34,136 nucleotides of DNA from contig WRJS01000030.1 in assembly GCA_009778475.1 (NCBI GenBank), forward strand, positions 1 through 34,136. The letters run 5' to 3'. The DNA comes from Kiritimatiellota bacterium (lineage in GTDB: Bacteria; Verrucomicrobiota; Kiritimatiellia; RFP12; UBA1067). A program made the position numbers and the translations under genes. Below are positions 20,975 through 30,232 of this stretch, one piece after another. How positions within the stretch are numbered: position 1 is the first letter of the stretch; every line of letters begins with the position of its first letter. The notes under the pieces are model-generated. The model saw only the letters and a list, made by a program, of their open reading frames with translations. It had not been told where the DNA came from and searched no databases.

Positions 20975-22854
20975 TTTTCATCCCCTTCTTCCCGTTGGCG
21001 ATTCTCGCGATGATTGCCGTCGGCATGGGGTTCCTCATCCTTGCGCCCGTCCTCCTATTCTCGCGGCACGTCACGCTCTTGGCGCAGGACTGGCGTAACG
21101 CCGCATTGCCGTGGTTTCATAAACTGGCACTGGCGCTCATCGCCGTCGCCGTCATCCCCGTAAGTATCCTGACCAACGCCTACCTCGACCGCGCCGCCTT
21201 CCGTGCGCTACTCGATTACGCATTCTCGCCCGACATCACGCAAGACACCACGCTCCCCGTCTCCCCCGCCCGCGCCCGCCGCGTCCTCGAACGCGCCGAC
21301 GCCTTCAAGCACTCCAACGAGACCCCCATCCTCTCCGCCGTCTATACGCAAATCGTGTTCGACGGTCTCGTCCTCCCCGACGACCGCTTCAACTTCATGT
21401 GGGACTGCTACGTCGGCGGGGAACGCCCCGACGGCTCGTCCGACACGTGGCGAAACGTGTTTGGCAATCTCTTCTCGAGGAATCAGGCTCGCCGGGAGCG
21501 CAGGGCTTCTGTCCGGCTTGCATCGTTGCCGGGCGGAAGCCCGGCGCTCCCGGCCATCGAATCGGGCGAGGTGACCGTCGCCGTCTCCACCAACAACTAC
21601 GAGCAGACCGTCACCCTCCGCCTCCGCATCACCTCGCCCGACAGCCAGCAACAGGAGTTCCGCGCCCCCGTCACCCTCCCTTCCGCCACGTGGGTCACGG
21701 GCATGAGGCTCAAGATAGACGGCGAATGGCAGGACGCCTCCATCATCGAGCGCCGCGCCGCCGAGTGGGTGTACAAGCAAATCACCACCCAACGCCGCGA
21801 CCCCGCCATCCTCACGCTCGACACCCCCGAGCGCGGACTCCTCCGCGTCTTCCCCGTCTCCTCCGCCCTCCCCCGCGAACTCGAAATCACGTTCCTGCAA
21901 CCAGCAGGGATGCAAAAGAAAATCACAATCGGGGAGAATGTTTTCAAGGTTACATCTGAAGCAATATTGCAACAACCCATTTGTGCGGCAGATACGGTTT
22001 TCAATCAAACACAACATTCCGTGTCAGTGTCACACCAAAATCCTACCCTTATCGTCATTGACTCTTCTGTCAATGGAGTATCCCCCGAAAACGTCAATGA
22101 ATGCCTTGAGAAATATCGTGGCATATCTCATTGCGTCCTGTCGGTCAATGCGGAGACCAAAAAGACGGATATTGGTCCTACAGATGCCATACCTCCAACA
22201 GGTGTTATCTTGCTTCCCAATCGGTTTGGGCTTGATGTTGTTCGCGCCGTTAGAGATGTGGAATATGGAATCCGTGCGCACAATAATAACCAATCCGATG
22301 AGCCATGGCATCCTTCAGATGTGATTTTCATAGGAGACAAATGGGAAAAATTGCTTCCAACTGTTTCTCCGAAAGATTACGGTCTGCTTCGTGATTGTTT
22401 AATCTTTACGTCGGATGGTCAAAAAATCAATTACACCTTTAACAATGATGGTCTAATAGTCGAAAGGTGGTATCCAGAAAACTGCACGGGGTATGCCGAA
22501 ATCCGCACCCCGACCTATCCCGACCACCTCCTCTGGACGCAAGGGGCGACACTTTGGAAGTTCCAGCAGGACTGCTACGACCACGGGACGCTCAACGCCA
22601 ACTTCAAAAAAATCCTCGCCGACTCTTCGCGCACGGGCATCCTCGTGCCGCAGACCGCCTACATCGTCGTCGAGACCGACGCCCAGCGCAAGATGCTTCA
22701 GGTCAAGCAAGCCGAAGCCGCCAACGCTCACCACGCCCTCGACTTCGACTACGTCACGACCGACGCCCCTCCCCTGCTCATCCTCGCGCTCGCGTTCGCG
22801 CTAATCAAACTCCTCCCGAAGCTCTTGCGCCCGACTGACAACCGAACAACCTAA
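20926..22854 (+). CDS. MSEP-CTERM-like protein, C-terminal part (after the frameshift)
   Basis: This frame continues the protein: two or three membrane segments (WLTFPFTLYFFLIFIPFFPL, LAMIAVGMGFLILAPVLLF, KLALALIAVAVIPVSI). Next is a VIT-like domain (about 21560-21905: MRLKIDGEWQDASIIERRAAEWVYKQITTQRRDPAIL). A region that may be vWA-like (LIVIDSSVNG) follows, and last a tail HHALDFDYVTTDAPPLLILA, a hydrophobic helix and KLLPKLLRP. Short motif, helix and basic end form the tripartite exosortase signal. The usual Met-Ser-Glu-Pro is replaced by TTDAPP, so processing is uncertain. A REP (21491-21554) is translated in frame. No good start lies at the beginning of this part; ATG at 21009 is the first. 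Confidence 0.65.
   Translation, partial: FFLRWLTFPFTLYFFLIFIPFFPLAILAMIAVGMGFLILAPVLLFSRHVTLLAQDWRNAALPWFHKLALALIAVAVIPVSILTNAYLDRAAFRALLDYAFSPDITQDTTLPVSPARARRVLERADAFKHSNETPILSAVYTQIVFDGLVLPDDRFNFMWDCYVGGERPDGSSDTWRNVFGNLFSRNQARRERRASVRLASLPGGSPALPAIESGEVTVAVSTNNYEQTVTLRLRITSPDSQQQEFRAPVTLPSATWVTGMRLKIDGEWQDASIIERRAAEWVYKQITTQRRDPAILTLDTPERGLLRVFPVSSALPRELEITFLQPAGMQKKITIGENVFKVTSEAILQQPICAADTVFNQTQHSVSVSHQNPTLIVIDSSVNGVSPENVNECLEKYRGISHCVLSVNAETKKTDIGPTDAIPPTGVILLPNRFGLDVVRAVRDVEYGIRAHNNNQSDEPWHPSDVIFIGDKWEKLLPTVSPKDYGLLRDCLIFTSDGQKINYTFNNDGLIVERWYPENCTGYAEIRTPTYPDHLLWTQGATLWKFQQDCYDHGTLNANFKKILADSSRTGILVPQTAYIVVETDAQRKMLQVKQAEAANAHHALDFDYVTTDAPPLLILALAFALIKLLPKLLRPTDNRTT
21491..21554. repeat. 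REP pair C, in frame inside the MSEP-like gene
   Basis: GCCGGGAGCGCAGGGCTTC (from 21491) and the inverted partner ending GCGCTCCCGGC (21554) form a 64-bp module. It is read as ARRERRASVRLASLPGGSPA between the membrane region and the VIT-like domain, with no stop and no frame change. Confidence 0.85.
21905..22495. other. Low-GC tract inside the MSEP-like gene
   Basis: Between GC-rich flanks rich in C or G at third positions, this stretch has many A/T third positions (for example around 22010-22080 and 22380-22460). The reading frame is intact across both borders, so it looks like a mosaic replacement of the region after the VIT-like domain. Confidence 0.6.
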
Positions 22855-22977
22855 CAACGGGATGCCGGGACAACAGGAAATGGCGTGCGGCGGGTTCCCC
22901 CCATTGGGTGCATTGTATGACAACGCAAGGTTAAATAGACTATAGTCCGTCAGGGCGTTACGTCAACCCTTGCATCC

Positions 22978-22997
22978 AAAATATTTTCAAAAATATT
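22978..22997. promoter_or_regulatory. AT-rich repeat upstream of the third giant gene promoter
   Basis: AAATATTTTCAAAAATATTT is a direct and nearly palindromic pair ending 10 bp before the -35 box. It could be an UP element or an operator. The rest of the 224-bp gap from 22855 shows no gene. Confidence 0.35.
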
Positions 22998-23007
22998 TCT
23001 CGCACCC

Positions 23008-23036
23008 TTGACATCTTCGCACGTAACCCTCATAAT
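23008..23036 (+). promoter_or_regulatory. Strong sigma70-type promoter of the third giant gene
   Basis: Consensus TTGACA (23008-23013), a 17-nt spacer and CATAAT (23031-23036), 42 nt before the ATG. Confidence 0.7.
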
Positions 23037-23078
23037 TTTTTCCCAATTGTGGAAAACTTTTTATTGTGGGGTGTTCGT

Positions 23079-26000
23079 ATGAAACGGAAGTGTGGTCTGT
23101 TGTGTGCGTTGGCGTTGGCGGGCGGGTTCGCGGATGCGCAGGTGCTGACGTGGAATGGGGCGGGCGGCGCGGCGTGGGATGCGGCGTCGGTGAGTTGGGT
23201 GGATGAGGGCAACGTGCCGTCGGCGTGGGTGCCGGGGGCGGTGGCGAAGTTTGATGGGGCTGGCGGGCTGGTCGAGGTGTCGGCGGATGTGTCGGCAAGC
23301 GGGCTGGTGTTCGCGTCGGGGGGGTATGCGCTGGTCGGCGGCGGGCGCATCCGGCTGGAGGGCGATCTCTCCGTGGACGCGGGCGCGACGAACAGCGTGG
23401 GCGTGGAGATTTTCAGCGCGAGCGGCATCGCGAAAACGGGTCTCGGCGCGGTGGCGCTGGGGCAGTGCGTGGGCAAGGTGTCGGTGAGCGCGGGCGATCT
23501 GCTGGCGTGCGCGTCGCAGTTCGCGGATGCGCAGGTGGCGGTGGCGGCGGGGGCGCGGATTGTGACGGCGGGTGAGCCGGACCGTGCGCTGAACATGATC
23601 CTGAATGCGGGCTTCGAGGACTTCCCGCGTGACCCCGGCACCTGGGGGTATAACCCGAGCATCGCGCCGTGGTACGTCACGCAGGAGACGGGGCGCGTGG
23701 GTTTGCAGAACGTCGCGGCCGCGACGGCGTGGAGCGCGGCGGGCGTGGCGCCGGAGGGGAGCCACACCCTGATTTTGCAGTACGGCGGCGCGGTGGCGCA
23801 GGTGCTGACGGTGGCGCAGGCGGGCTGGCATCAGGTCGCGTTCTATTATTTCCTGCGTTCCACTTATGCGGAAACGGTGCTGTATGCGTCGCTGGACGGC
23901 GTGACGCTGGCGATGATCGTGAATGACGTGCCGGAGTATCATGCGCGGCGCTTCGTGAGTGTGCCGGTCTGGCTGGAGGCGGGGACGCACACGCTGGGGC
24001 TGGCCGCCGAGGATCGGTGGGGCGACCGCACGTCGATGGTCGATGACGTGTGCGTGGCGCCGGCGTTCAGCGCGGCGACGGCGTGCCAGTCGCTGGGCGG
24101 TGATTCGGAGGTGAGCCTCGCGGCGGGCGCGTATGCGGTGCGGGATCACGCGGGCAACCTGGATGTCGCGAAACTGAATGTGGATCCCGGCGCGGTGGTG
24201 TCGGGGAGCGGCGCGTGGGGTGCGCCGATGGCGGGCTTCTGGTTCGAGTACCTGGGCGGCGTGTGGGACCCTGCGCTGGCGCTGGGCATGGACGCGTTCC
24301 TGCGTGTCCGCGATTCCGGCACGCTGACGCTCGAGGGCGAGGCGCGGCGCGTGTGGGCGTCCGGCGCGGCGAGCGTGGCGATCGACGGCGCGGGCCTGAC
24401 GCTGACGAACGCGGTGCCGGCGCTGGGGTCGCAGCTCACGGTGGACGCGGGGAGCGCGGTGGCGGTGGCCGCGCCGCTGGACCTGCGGCAATGGACGGCG
24501 CTGGACGTGTTCGGCACGCTGGCCGTTGACGACGCGGTGGCGCTGACGAATAAATTCGTGAGCAAGCGCGGGACAGGCGCGGCGGCGTTCGCGCAGCCGC
24601 TGACGCTGTACAACCCCTTGGACCTGCTGGAAGGGCAGATGGCGATCGGCGCGGTGACGATGGTCGGGACGGGCGACCGGGGCGGGTGTGTCTCGATGCT
24701 GACGCTCCCCGGCCGCGCGGCGGGGTTGACGATGCGCCAGCCGGGCATCACCTACACCGCGCAGCATTATTTCGGCGGGCGCGGCGAGGCGCTTTGGGCA
24801 ACGGGTTTCGGCGGCGGCGAATTGAGCATCACGGGCAACTCGCCGCGCACGGCGCAGGACACGCCGCTGCGCATCGATGTGGCGGGCGGCGACACGCTCT
24901 CGCTGCCGCGCCTGCTGGTGTGGATACCGGGCGGCCCCGCGCCGCTGGGCGGCCTGCTCAAGTCGGGCGCGGGCCTGCTGGAGTTCCGAGAGGGCGGCGC
25001 GAACAACGGCAATGACCGCACGTATTTGGGGCGCACCATCCTGCGCAACGGGACGCTGCGGGTGTTGGCGGACGACGTGGGCGACATGAGGGGCGCGCTG
25101 GCGTACACCGGCACGACGCCGGACGGGCGCGGCGGCCCGCTGGGCGCGGGGCCGCTCACGAACGCGGTGTGGGTCGGTGACGGCGAAACCCTCCCGGCGG
25201 ATGACCTGACGTTCGTCGCGTCCGGCAACAAGCGTTACATCGGTCATGACTTCGAGGTGTTCAACGTGGGCAACGATGTGCGCTTCGAGGTGGCGGACAG
25301 CACGGAGGCGTTTTTCGCCGGCACGTTCACCCTGCACCGCGGCGTGACGTTCGCGGGGCCGGGCGGCGGCGCGCACCTCATCCTGAACGGCGTCCAAGGC
25401 GCGGGCGATGTCGCGCTGGAGGGCTTCACGCACGTCACGGTGCTGGACGCCATCTCGGGCGGCATCAACCTCAACGTGGACGCGGCGGCGCTGACGCTCA
25501 GCAAAGCGCGCGCGGCGGCAAGCGTCCTCGACACCTTCACGATGGGCGACGGCGTGATGGATCTGTACTTCGGGGGCGGCGCGCACAGCCGCATTGAGGC
25601 GGCGGATATTACGCTCGGCGAAGTCGCGCTCAACCTCTATTATCAGGGCACGGAGACACCCTACAGCGAGCCGGGCGTCTATGCGCTGGCGGCCTGCTCC
25701 GGCACGCTGGCGGTGAACCCGGCCGCCCTCTCCGTCGCGAACGCGGTGGGCGGCTTCTCGTACGCGTTCAGCGTGGCGGGCAACACGCTGACGCTCACGA
25801 TCCAAAGCACCAGCCCCGGCGACTTCGCGGTGTGGGCGTCGCCAGACAGCGGCGCGTGGGACACAGGCGCAAACTGGAACCCCGCCGCCGTGCCGGACAG
25901 CGCCGCGCTCTCCGTGCTGATGGGCGGGGCGATCGCCTCGAACGCGACGGTCACGCTCGGCTCATCCCGCACCGTCGGCGAGTTGCTTTTCAACCACCCG

Positions 26001-29000
26001 CTGTTCGGCTACACGCTGGACGGCGCCGCGCTGACCTTCGGCGGCGCAACGCCGAGGCTCGACGTGCTGAACGGCGCGCACACCATCCTGAACACGCTGG
26101 CCGGGGCCGGCCCGCTCGCCGTCGCGGTGCAGAGCGGCAAACTGACCCTCGGCAACGGCGCGGCCATCCTCCCGCCCGTGCTGCTGGAGCAGGGAACGCT
26201 GACCGTCAGCGGCGCGAACGCCGCGCTCGGCGCGGGACTCGAGGGCGCGGCCGACACGGCGCTCGCGCTCGAGGACGGAAGCCGCCTGACCGTGGCGCAG
26301 GCCGCGGCCGGGACCTTCAGCGGCTTCGTCCAAGGCGCGGTGAACACGGCGCTCGTCAAGGACGGGCCCGGCGCGTGGACGCTGGACGATTACACGTCGT
26401 GGCATCTGGGCGCGTTCCATCAGGCGGCGGGCAAGACGGTGCTGGAGGGCGTGCCGCTGTACGGGACGGTCACGGCGGACGCGGGCGCGACGCTGGCCGT
26501 CGCACCGGCCGCCACGAACGGCCTGATGGGGCATTACTACCACGTCGGCGACAGCGCGGCCATGAACGCGTACTCCAACGCATTCCTCTCGATCACCGCG
26601 CTGGAGGCCGCCGCCGCCGCGCGCGGCACGCCCACCCTCATCTCGCCCAGCGGCCTGGACGGCGAGGTCTTCGACTACCCGGCGGCAAGCGACTCTGCCC
26701 TCTCGAACCTCCCCTACCCCTTCGGCAGCGGCGGCCCGCACCTGCTCAACTTCTTCGCCATCTGGCGCGGCAGCATCACGCTCCCCGAATCAGGCCTCTA
26801 CAGTTTCTCCCTGTGGGCGGACGACTTCCAACTGATGACCATCGACGGCAACATCCTCTTCTCCAACAACCGCTACGAGAACACCACCCTTTACAACTCG
26901 ATCGAACTCTCCGCCGGCCGCCACGACATCTTCGTCGGCCTGGGGCAGGTCGGCGGCGGCGTGGGCATACGCCTGGGGGTGCACTGCCCGTCCGACCCTC
27001 CCGGATCGGGGCACGCCTACATCCCCAACAGTTGGCTCTCGCCCGCGACCGCGCTGGGCGCGTTCAACGGCGCCGGGCAACTGGCGTTGCAGGCGGGCGC
27101 CAGCGCGGTCGTCGGCGCGAAAGGCTTCAGCCTGATGACGGGGCCGCTGGCCTCGAGCGCGGGCAGCCTGCTCACGAAGGTGGGGAACGACGTGCTCGAC
27201 CTGCGCGGCGGCGCGGCGAACCAGGCCCAGGGCGACGTGGTCATCCGCACCGGCCGCCTCGCCGTCTCCGCCGAAAACCTGATCGGCGACGCCACCCCCG
27301 TGACCGTCGCCAGCGGCGCGGCCTTCTCCGTCATCGCGCCGCAGACCATCGGCGCGCTCAGCGGCGCCGGCCGCACGATACTCGGCAACGCGGGCGATGT
27401 GACGGTCGATGTGTTCCCGTTCACGGACGAGACCGACTCCGGCATCTCCCCCTCGAAGAACTACACCCACCTCGTGGACCTCCCGCTGACCCAGGACCCG
27501 TTCGCGACCATCAACGGCGTGACGTTCGACAAGAACGCGAACTGGTCGTGGGTGAGCGCGGCCGTCCCCGACGGCGCCCAAGGCGCCGTAACGGAGACAG
27601 GCATTGACCGCCTCCTGCGCGGCTTCATCTACAACAAGACCGATTTCACGTTCCGCCTCACGGCCCTGCAACCGTTCACCGCATACGAGTTCTGCCTCTA
27701 CTTCCGCAACTACGGCGGGAACCCCCGCGACATCACCGTCACCTTCACGACGGGGCTGGACGGGGGCAAGACCATCAACCACAACCCCGACACCCTCGCG
27801 CGGAGCATCATCCGCTGCTGCTACGTCACCGAGGCCACCGGAACGCTCGACGTCCGCATCGTCTCCCACAACGGCTCCCACACCTGCCACCTCTACGCGT
27901 TCTCCAACGAGGAGACCGGCGGCAGCGGGTCGGGCAGCGCCACGGCCACCCTCACCCTCGCCCCCGCGGCCGGCGAGGCCCCGCACTACTGGGGCCCCCT
28001 CTCCGGCAAGGGAACGGTCATCGTGGACGGCGCGGGCGCGCAGGTGTTCGACGGCGCGAACCGGACCGACGGCGGGCTGGCCGTGCTGGCCGGCGGCGCC
28101 GTGCTGGGCGCGGACGCATCCGTCTCCAACGGCGTGTCCATCGCGGCGGGCGCGGCCGTCACCGTGCCGCAGGGCGCGGCCACGCTCGGCGGCCTGACCG
28201 GCAGCGGCACGCTCGGCCTGCCGGGCGACACCTCCATCGGCTACGCGCGCGGGCGGCCCTACCTGCACTTCTTCACGAACGACGTGACCAGCCAAATCTC
28301 ACCCGCCAAGGTGTACACCCACGCGCTGGACTTCGGCAGCAGGGCCGGCACCACCATCGGCGGCCCCGGCGCCACCGTCAACAACGTGGCCTTCCTGAAG
28401 GCCGACGCGAGCGGCACAAACCCCCAAGGCTACGGCTGGAACAATTTCGGCACGGGCACCCACGCCGGGAACACGTTCCACCTGAACGCGCTCGACAGCG
28501 ACGAAGGCGTGTTCACCCTCCTGACCGACCTGCGCTACAACAACGCGGCCGGCACCACCGCCAGCCTCACCGGCCTCACCCCCGGCAGGCAGTACGAGGT
28601 GCGCTTCTACAACCGCTGGTGGGACTCGACCACCGCCAACCGCACGCAGACCCTCCAACTCTACGCGGACCCCGCGGAGCCCTACAGCATCTCCTTCAAC
28701 CCCGACACGATCGGCCCGAACTTCCTCGGCTTCCGCTACACGGCCGCGGCCTCCGGCTCGCTGACCCTCGTCTTCGGCCCGGAAGGCGGCACCACCTACC
28801 ACCTCTACGCGCTCACGAACGAGGAGATCCCCGAAGGCCAGGACGCGCCGCCCCCCGGCACCTTCGCGCCCAGCCCCTGGGGCGCCACCCCGCCCGGCGA
28901 GCCGCTCTACCTGCAACTCTTCACGGACGAGGCGACCTGCCAGATCTCGCCCCTGAAACGCTACACCCACAAGCTGGACTTCGGCACGCGGGACGCCATG

Positions 29001-30119
29001 GTCATCGGCGCCCCCGGCGCCACCGTCAACGGCGTCACCTTCGTCAAGGCCTCCGCGCGCGGCACCGTCGTCAGCGGCGGCCGCACCTATGGCTGGAGCG
29101 GCTTCGGCGGGGGCACGCACGGCGGGAGCACAGCCCACGGCTGGCTCATCAACTCCCCCGGCCTCTTCGAGTTGATGCGGGACATGTCCTATGCCGTCGC
29201 GAGCAGCACGGCCCACGTGACCGGGCTGACGCCGGGGCAAGAATACGAGATGCGGATCTACCTCCGCAGATGGGACGAGTGGAGGGCCGGCGGCCGCGTC
29301 CAGGACGTCCGCTTCACCAGCGACCCCGCGGTGACCAACGCCATCACCATCTACCCCGACCACCAAGCCCCGCACATCCTCGCCTACCGCTACACCGCGT
29401 CCGCCAACGGCACGGTGACCATGCTCTACACCGCCGGCAGCGCCGACAGTTGGCACATCTACGCCATGACCAACGAAGAGATCCATAACCCCGACGAATG
29501 CCCCCTCACCATCGACGTGGACAACCGCACCGACACCTTCGGCGGCGACATCACCGGCGGCCAGCGCTGGGAGAAGCGCGGCAACGGCACCCTCCTGCTC
29601 ACCGGCAACAGCACCGCCACCGGCCCGCTCACCGTCAACGGCGGCGCCCTCGGCGTGGACCTCAACGGCGTCGCCACCCTCGGCCCTGTCCTCGTGCAGA
29701 ACGGCAGCCTCCTTTTCGGCAGCGGCGCCTTCGGCGGCGACGTGTACGTCACCGCCGACTCCGGGCTGCACGCCGGCACCGCCGCCGCGTGCGGCACGCT
29801 CGCCATCGGCGGCCTGCTGACCCTCGAGGACGGCGCGCGCCTCGACTGGCGCTACGGCGCAAAGCCCGCTGCCGACACCACCACCGTCGGCGGCCTGACG
29901 TTCCCTGAAACCGGCACGCTCCACGTCGCCCCCCTCGTCCCCGGCGCGACCCCGCCCGCCAGGCACGCCGTCTTCGACTCCGCCACCCCCATCAACGGCC
30001 CAGCCAACCTCTCCGGCTGGGAGATCGACGGCATCAGAGGCGCGAAACTAGGCTACAACGCCGCCCGCACCCAAATCCTCTTCCACAGCGCACGCGGAAC
30101 GGTCATTTTACTGAGGTGA
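23079..30119 (+). CDS. Giant secreted PATR / PA14 protein with three tandem unknown domains (2346 aa)
   Basis: The start is the ATG at 23079 (MKRKCGLLCALALAGGFADA, a signal peptide); GTG at 23049 would add ten residues. VLTWNGAGGAAWDAASVSW opens the first PATR-like segment. Residues about 172-328 form a carbohydrate-binding-like domain (NAGFEDFPRDPGTWGYN, GTHTLGLAAEDRWGD). Beta-strand repeats follow. PA14 lies at about 1147-1307 (GLMGHYYHVGDSAAMNAYSN, GLYSFSLWADDFQLMTIDGN). Three copies of an unrecognised 175-190-residue domain lie at about 1440-1614, 1727-1917 and 1943-2135, each from ISPxKxYTH to HxYAxTNEE. It ends ARGTVILLR with no barrel and no PEP-CTERM signal. Same protein class as the genes at 1-8146, opposite strand. 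Function is inferred as surface binding. Confidence 0.87.
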   Translation: MKRKCGLLCALALAGGFADAQVLTWNGAGGAAWDAASVSWVDEGNVPSAWVPGAVAKFDGAGGLVEVSADVSASGLVFASGGYALVGGGRIRLEGDLSVDAGATNSVGVEIFSASGIAKTGLGAVALGQCVGKVSVSAGDLLACASQFADAQVAVAAGARIVTAGEPDRALNMILNAGFEDFPRDPGTWGYNPSIAPWYVTQETGRVGLQNVAAATAWSAAGVAPEGSHTLILQYGGAVAQVLTVAQAGWHQVAFYYFLRSTYAETVLYASLDGVTLAMIVNDVPEYHARRFVSVPVWLEAGTHTLGLAAEDRWGDRTSMVDDVCVAPAFSAATACQSLGGDSEVSLAAGAYAVRDHAGNLDVAKLNVDPGAVVSGSGAWGAPMAGFWFEYLGGVWDPALALGMDAFLRVRDSGTLTLEGEARRVWASGAASVAIDGAGLTLTNAVPALGSQLTVDAGSAVAVAAPLDLRQWTALDVFGTLAVDDAVALTNKFVSKRGTGAAAFAQPLTLYNPLDLLEGQMAIGAVTMVGTGDRGGCVSMLTLPGRAAGLTMRQPGITYTAQHYFGGRGEALWATGFGGGELSITGNSPRTAQDTPLRIDVAGGDTLSLPRLLVWIPGGPAPLGGLLKSGAGLLEFREGGANNGNDRTYLGRTILRNGTLRVLADDVGDMRGALAYTGTTPDGRGGPLGAGPLTNAVWVGDGETLPADDLTFVASGNKRYIGHDFEVFNVGNDVRFEVADSTEAFFAGTFTLHRGVTFAGPGGGAHLILNGVQGAGDVALEGFTHVTVLDAISGGINLNVDAAALTLSKARAAASVLDTFTMGDGVMDLYFGGGAHSRIEAADITLGEVALNLYYQGTETPYSEPGVYALAACSGTLAVNPAALSVANAVGGFSYAFSVAGNTLTLTIQSTSPGDFAVWASPDSGAWDTGANWNPAAVPDSAALSVLMGGAIASNATVTLGSSRTVGELLFNHPLFGYTLDGAALTFGGATPRLDVLNGAHTILNTLAGAGPLAVAVQSGKLTLGNGAAILPPVLLEQGTLTVSGANAALGAGLEGAADTALALEDGSRLTVAQAAAGTFSGFVQGAVNTALVKDGPGAWTLDDYTSWHLGAFHQAAGKTVLEGVPLYGTVTADAGATLAVAPAATNGLMGHYYHVGDSAAMNAYSNAFLSITALEAAAAARGTPTLISPSGLDGEVFDYPAASDSALSNLPYPFGSGGPHLLNFFAIWRGSITLPESGLYSFSLWADDFQLMTIDGNILFSNNRYENTTLYNSIELSAGRHDIFVGLGQVGGGVGIRLGVHCPSDPPGSGHAYIPNSWLSPATALGAFNGAGQLALQAGASAVVGAKGFSLMTGPLASSAGSLLTKVGNDVLDLRGGAANQAQGDVVIRTGRLAVSAENLIGDATPVTVASGAAFSVIAPQTIGALSGAGRTILGNAGDVTVDVFPFTDETDSGISPSKNYTHLVDLPLTQDPFATINGVTFDKNANWSWVSAAVPDGAQGAVTETGIDRLLRGFIYNKTDFTFRLTALQPFTAYEFCLYFRNYGGNPRDITVTFTTGLDGGKTINHNPDTLARSIIRCCYVTEATGTLDVRIVSHNGSHTCHLYAFSNEETGGSGSGSATATLTLAPAAGEAPHYWGPLSGKGTVIVDGAGAQVFDGANRTDGGLAVLAGGAVLGADASVSNGVSIAAGAAVTVPQGAATLGGLTGSGTLGLPGDTSIGYARGRPYLHFFTNDVTSQISPAKVYTHALDFGSRAGTTIGGPGATVNNVAFLKADASGTNPQGYGWNNFGTGTHAGNTFHLNALDSDEGVFTLLTDLRYNNAAGTTASLTGLTPGRQYEVRFYNRWWDSTTANRTQTLQLYADPAEPYSISFNPDTIGPNFLGFRYTAAASGSLTLVFGPEGGTTYHLYALTNEEIPEGQDAPPPGTFAPSPWGATPPGEPLYLQLFTDEATCQISPLKRYTHKLDFGTRDAMVIGAPGATVNGVTFVKASARGTVVSGGRTYGWSGFGGGTHGGSTAHGWLINSPGLFELMRDMSYAVASSTAHVTGLTPGQEYEMRIYLRRWDEWRAGGRVQDVRFTSDPAVTNAITIYPDHQAPHILAYRYTASANGTVTMLYTAGSADSWHIYAMTNEEIHNPDECPLTIDVDNRTDTFGGDITGGQRWEKRGNGTLLLTGNSTATGPLTVNGGALGVDLNGVATLGPVLVQNGSLLFGSGAFGGDVYVTADSGLHAGTAAACGTLAIGGLLTLEDGARLDWRYGAKPAADTTTVGGLTFPETGTLHVAPLVPGATPPARHAVFDSATPINGPANLSGWEIDGIRGAKLGYNAARTQILFHSARGTVILLR

Positions 30120-30120
30120 C

Positions 30121-30185
30121 GCACGGCTTCCGCCGTGCCGATTGAACAGATGCAAGGCAGAAGCCTTGCGCTCTCGGCATTGGCG
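30121..30185. repeat. REP-like palindrome D after the giant gene
   Basis: GCACGGCTTCCGCCGTGC forms one hairpin, and GCAAGGCAGAAGCCTTGC followed by GCTCTCGGC forms the second, related to the REP modules at 19-21 kb. It begins right after the TGA and lies between convergent genes, where it may stabilise or end both transcripts. The 113-bp gap holds nothing else clear. Confidence 0.7.
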
Positions 30186-30232
30186 CCTGAAACGGGTTAA
30201 GCTGAACCATTGGCTTCATGGGGTAACGACCC

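Noticed and set aside
1964-30000. Many long open frames antisense to the giant, cytochrome and carboxylase genes
   Set aside because: They mirror GC-rich codon use of the real genes, are rich in Arg/Ala/Gly/Pro without domains, and lack ribosome sites.
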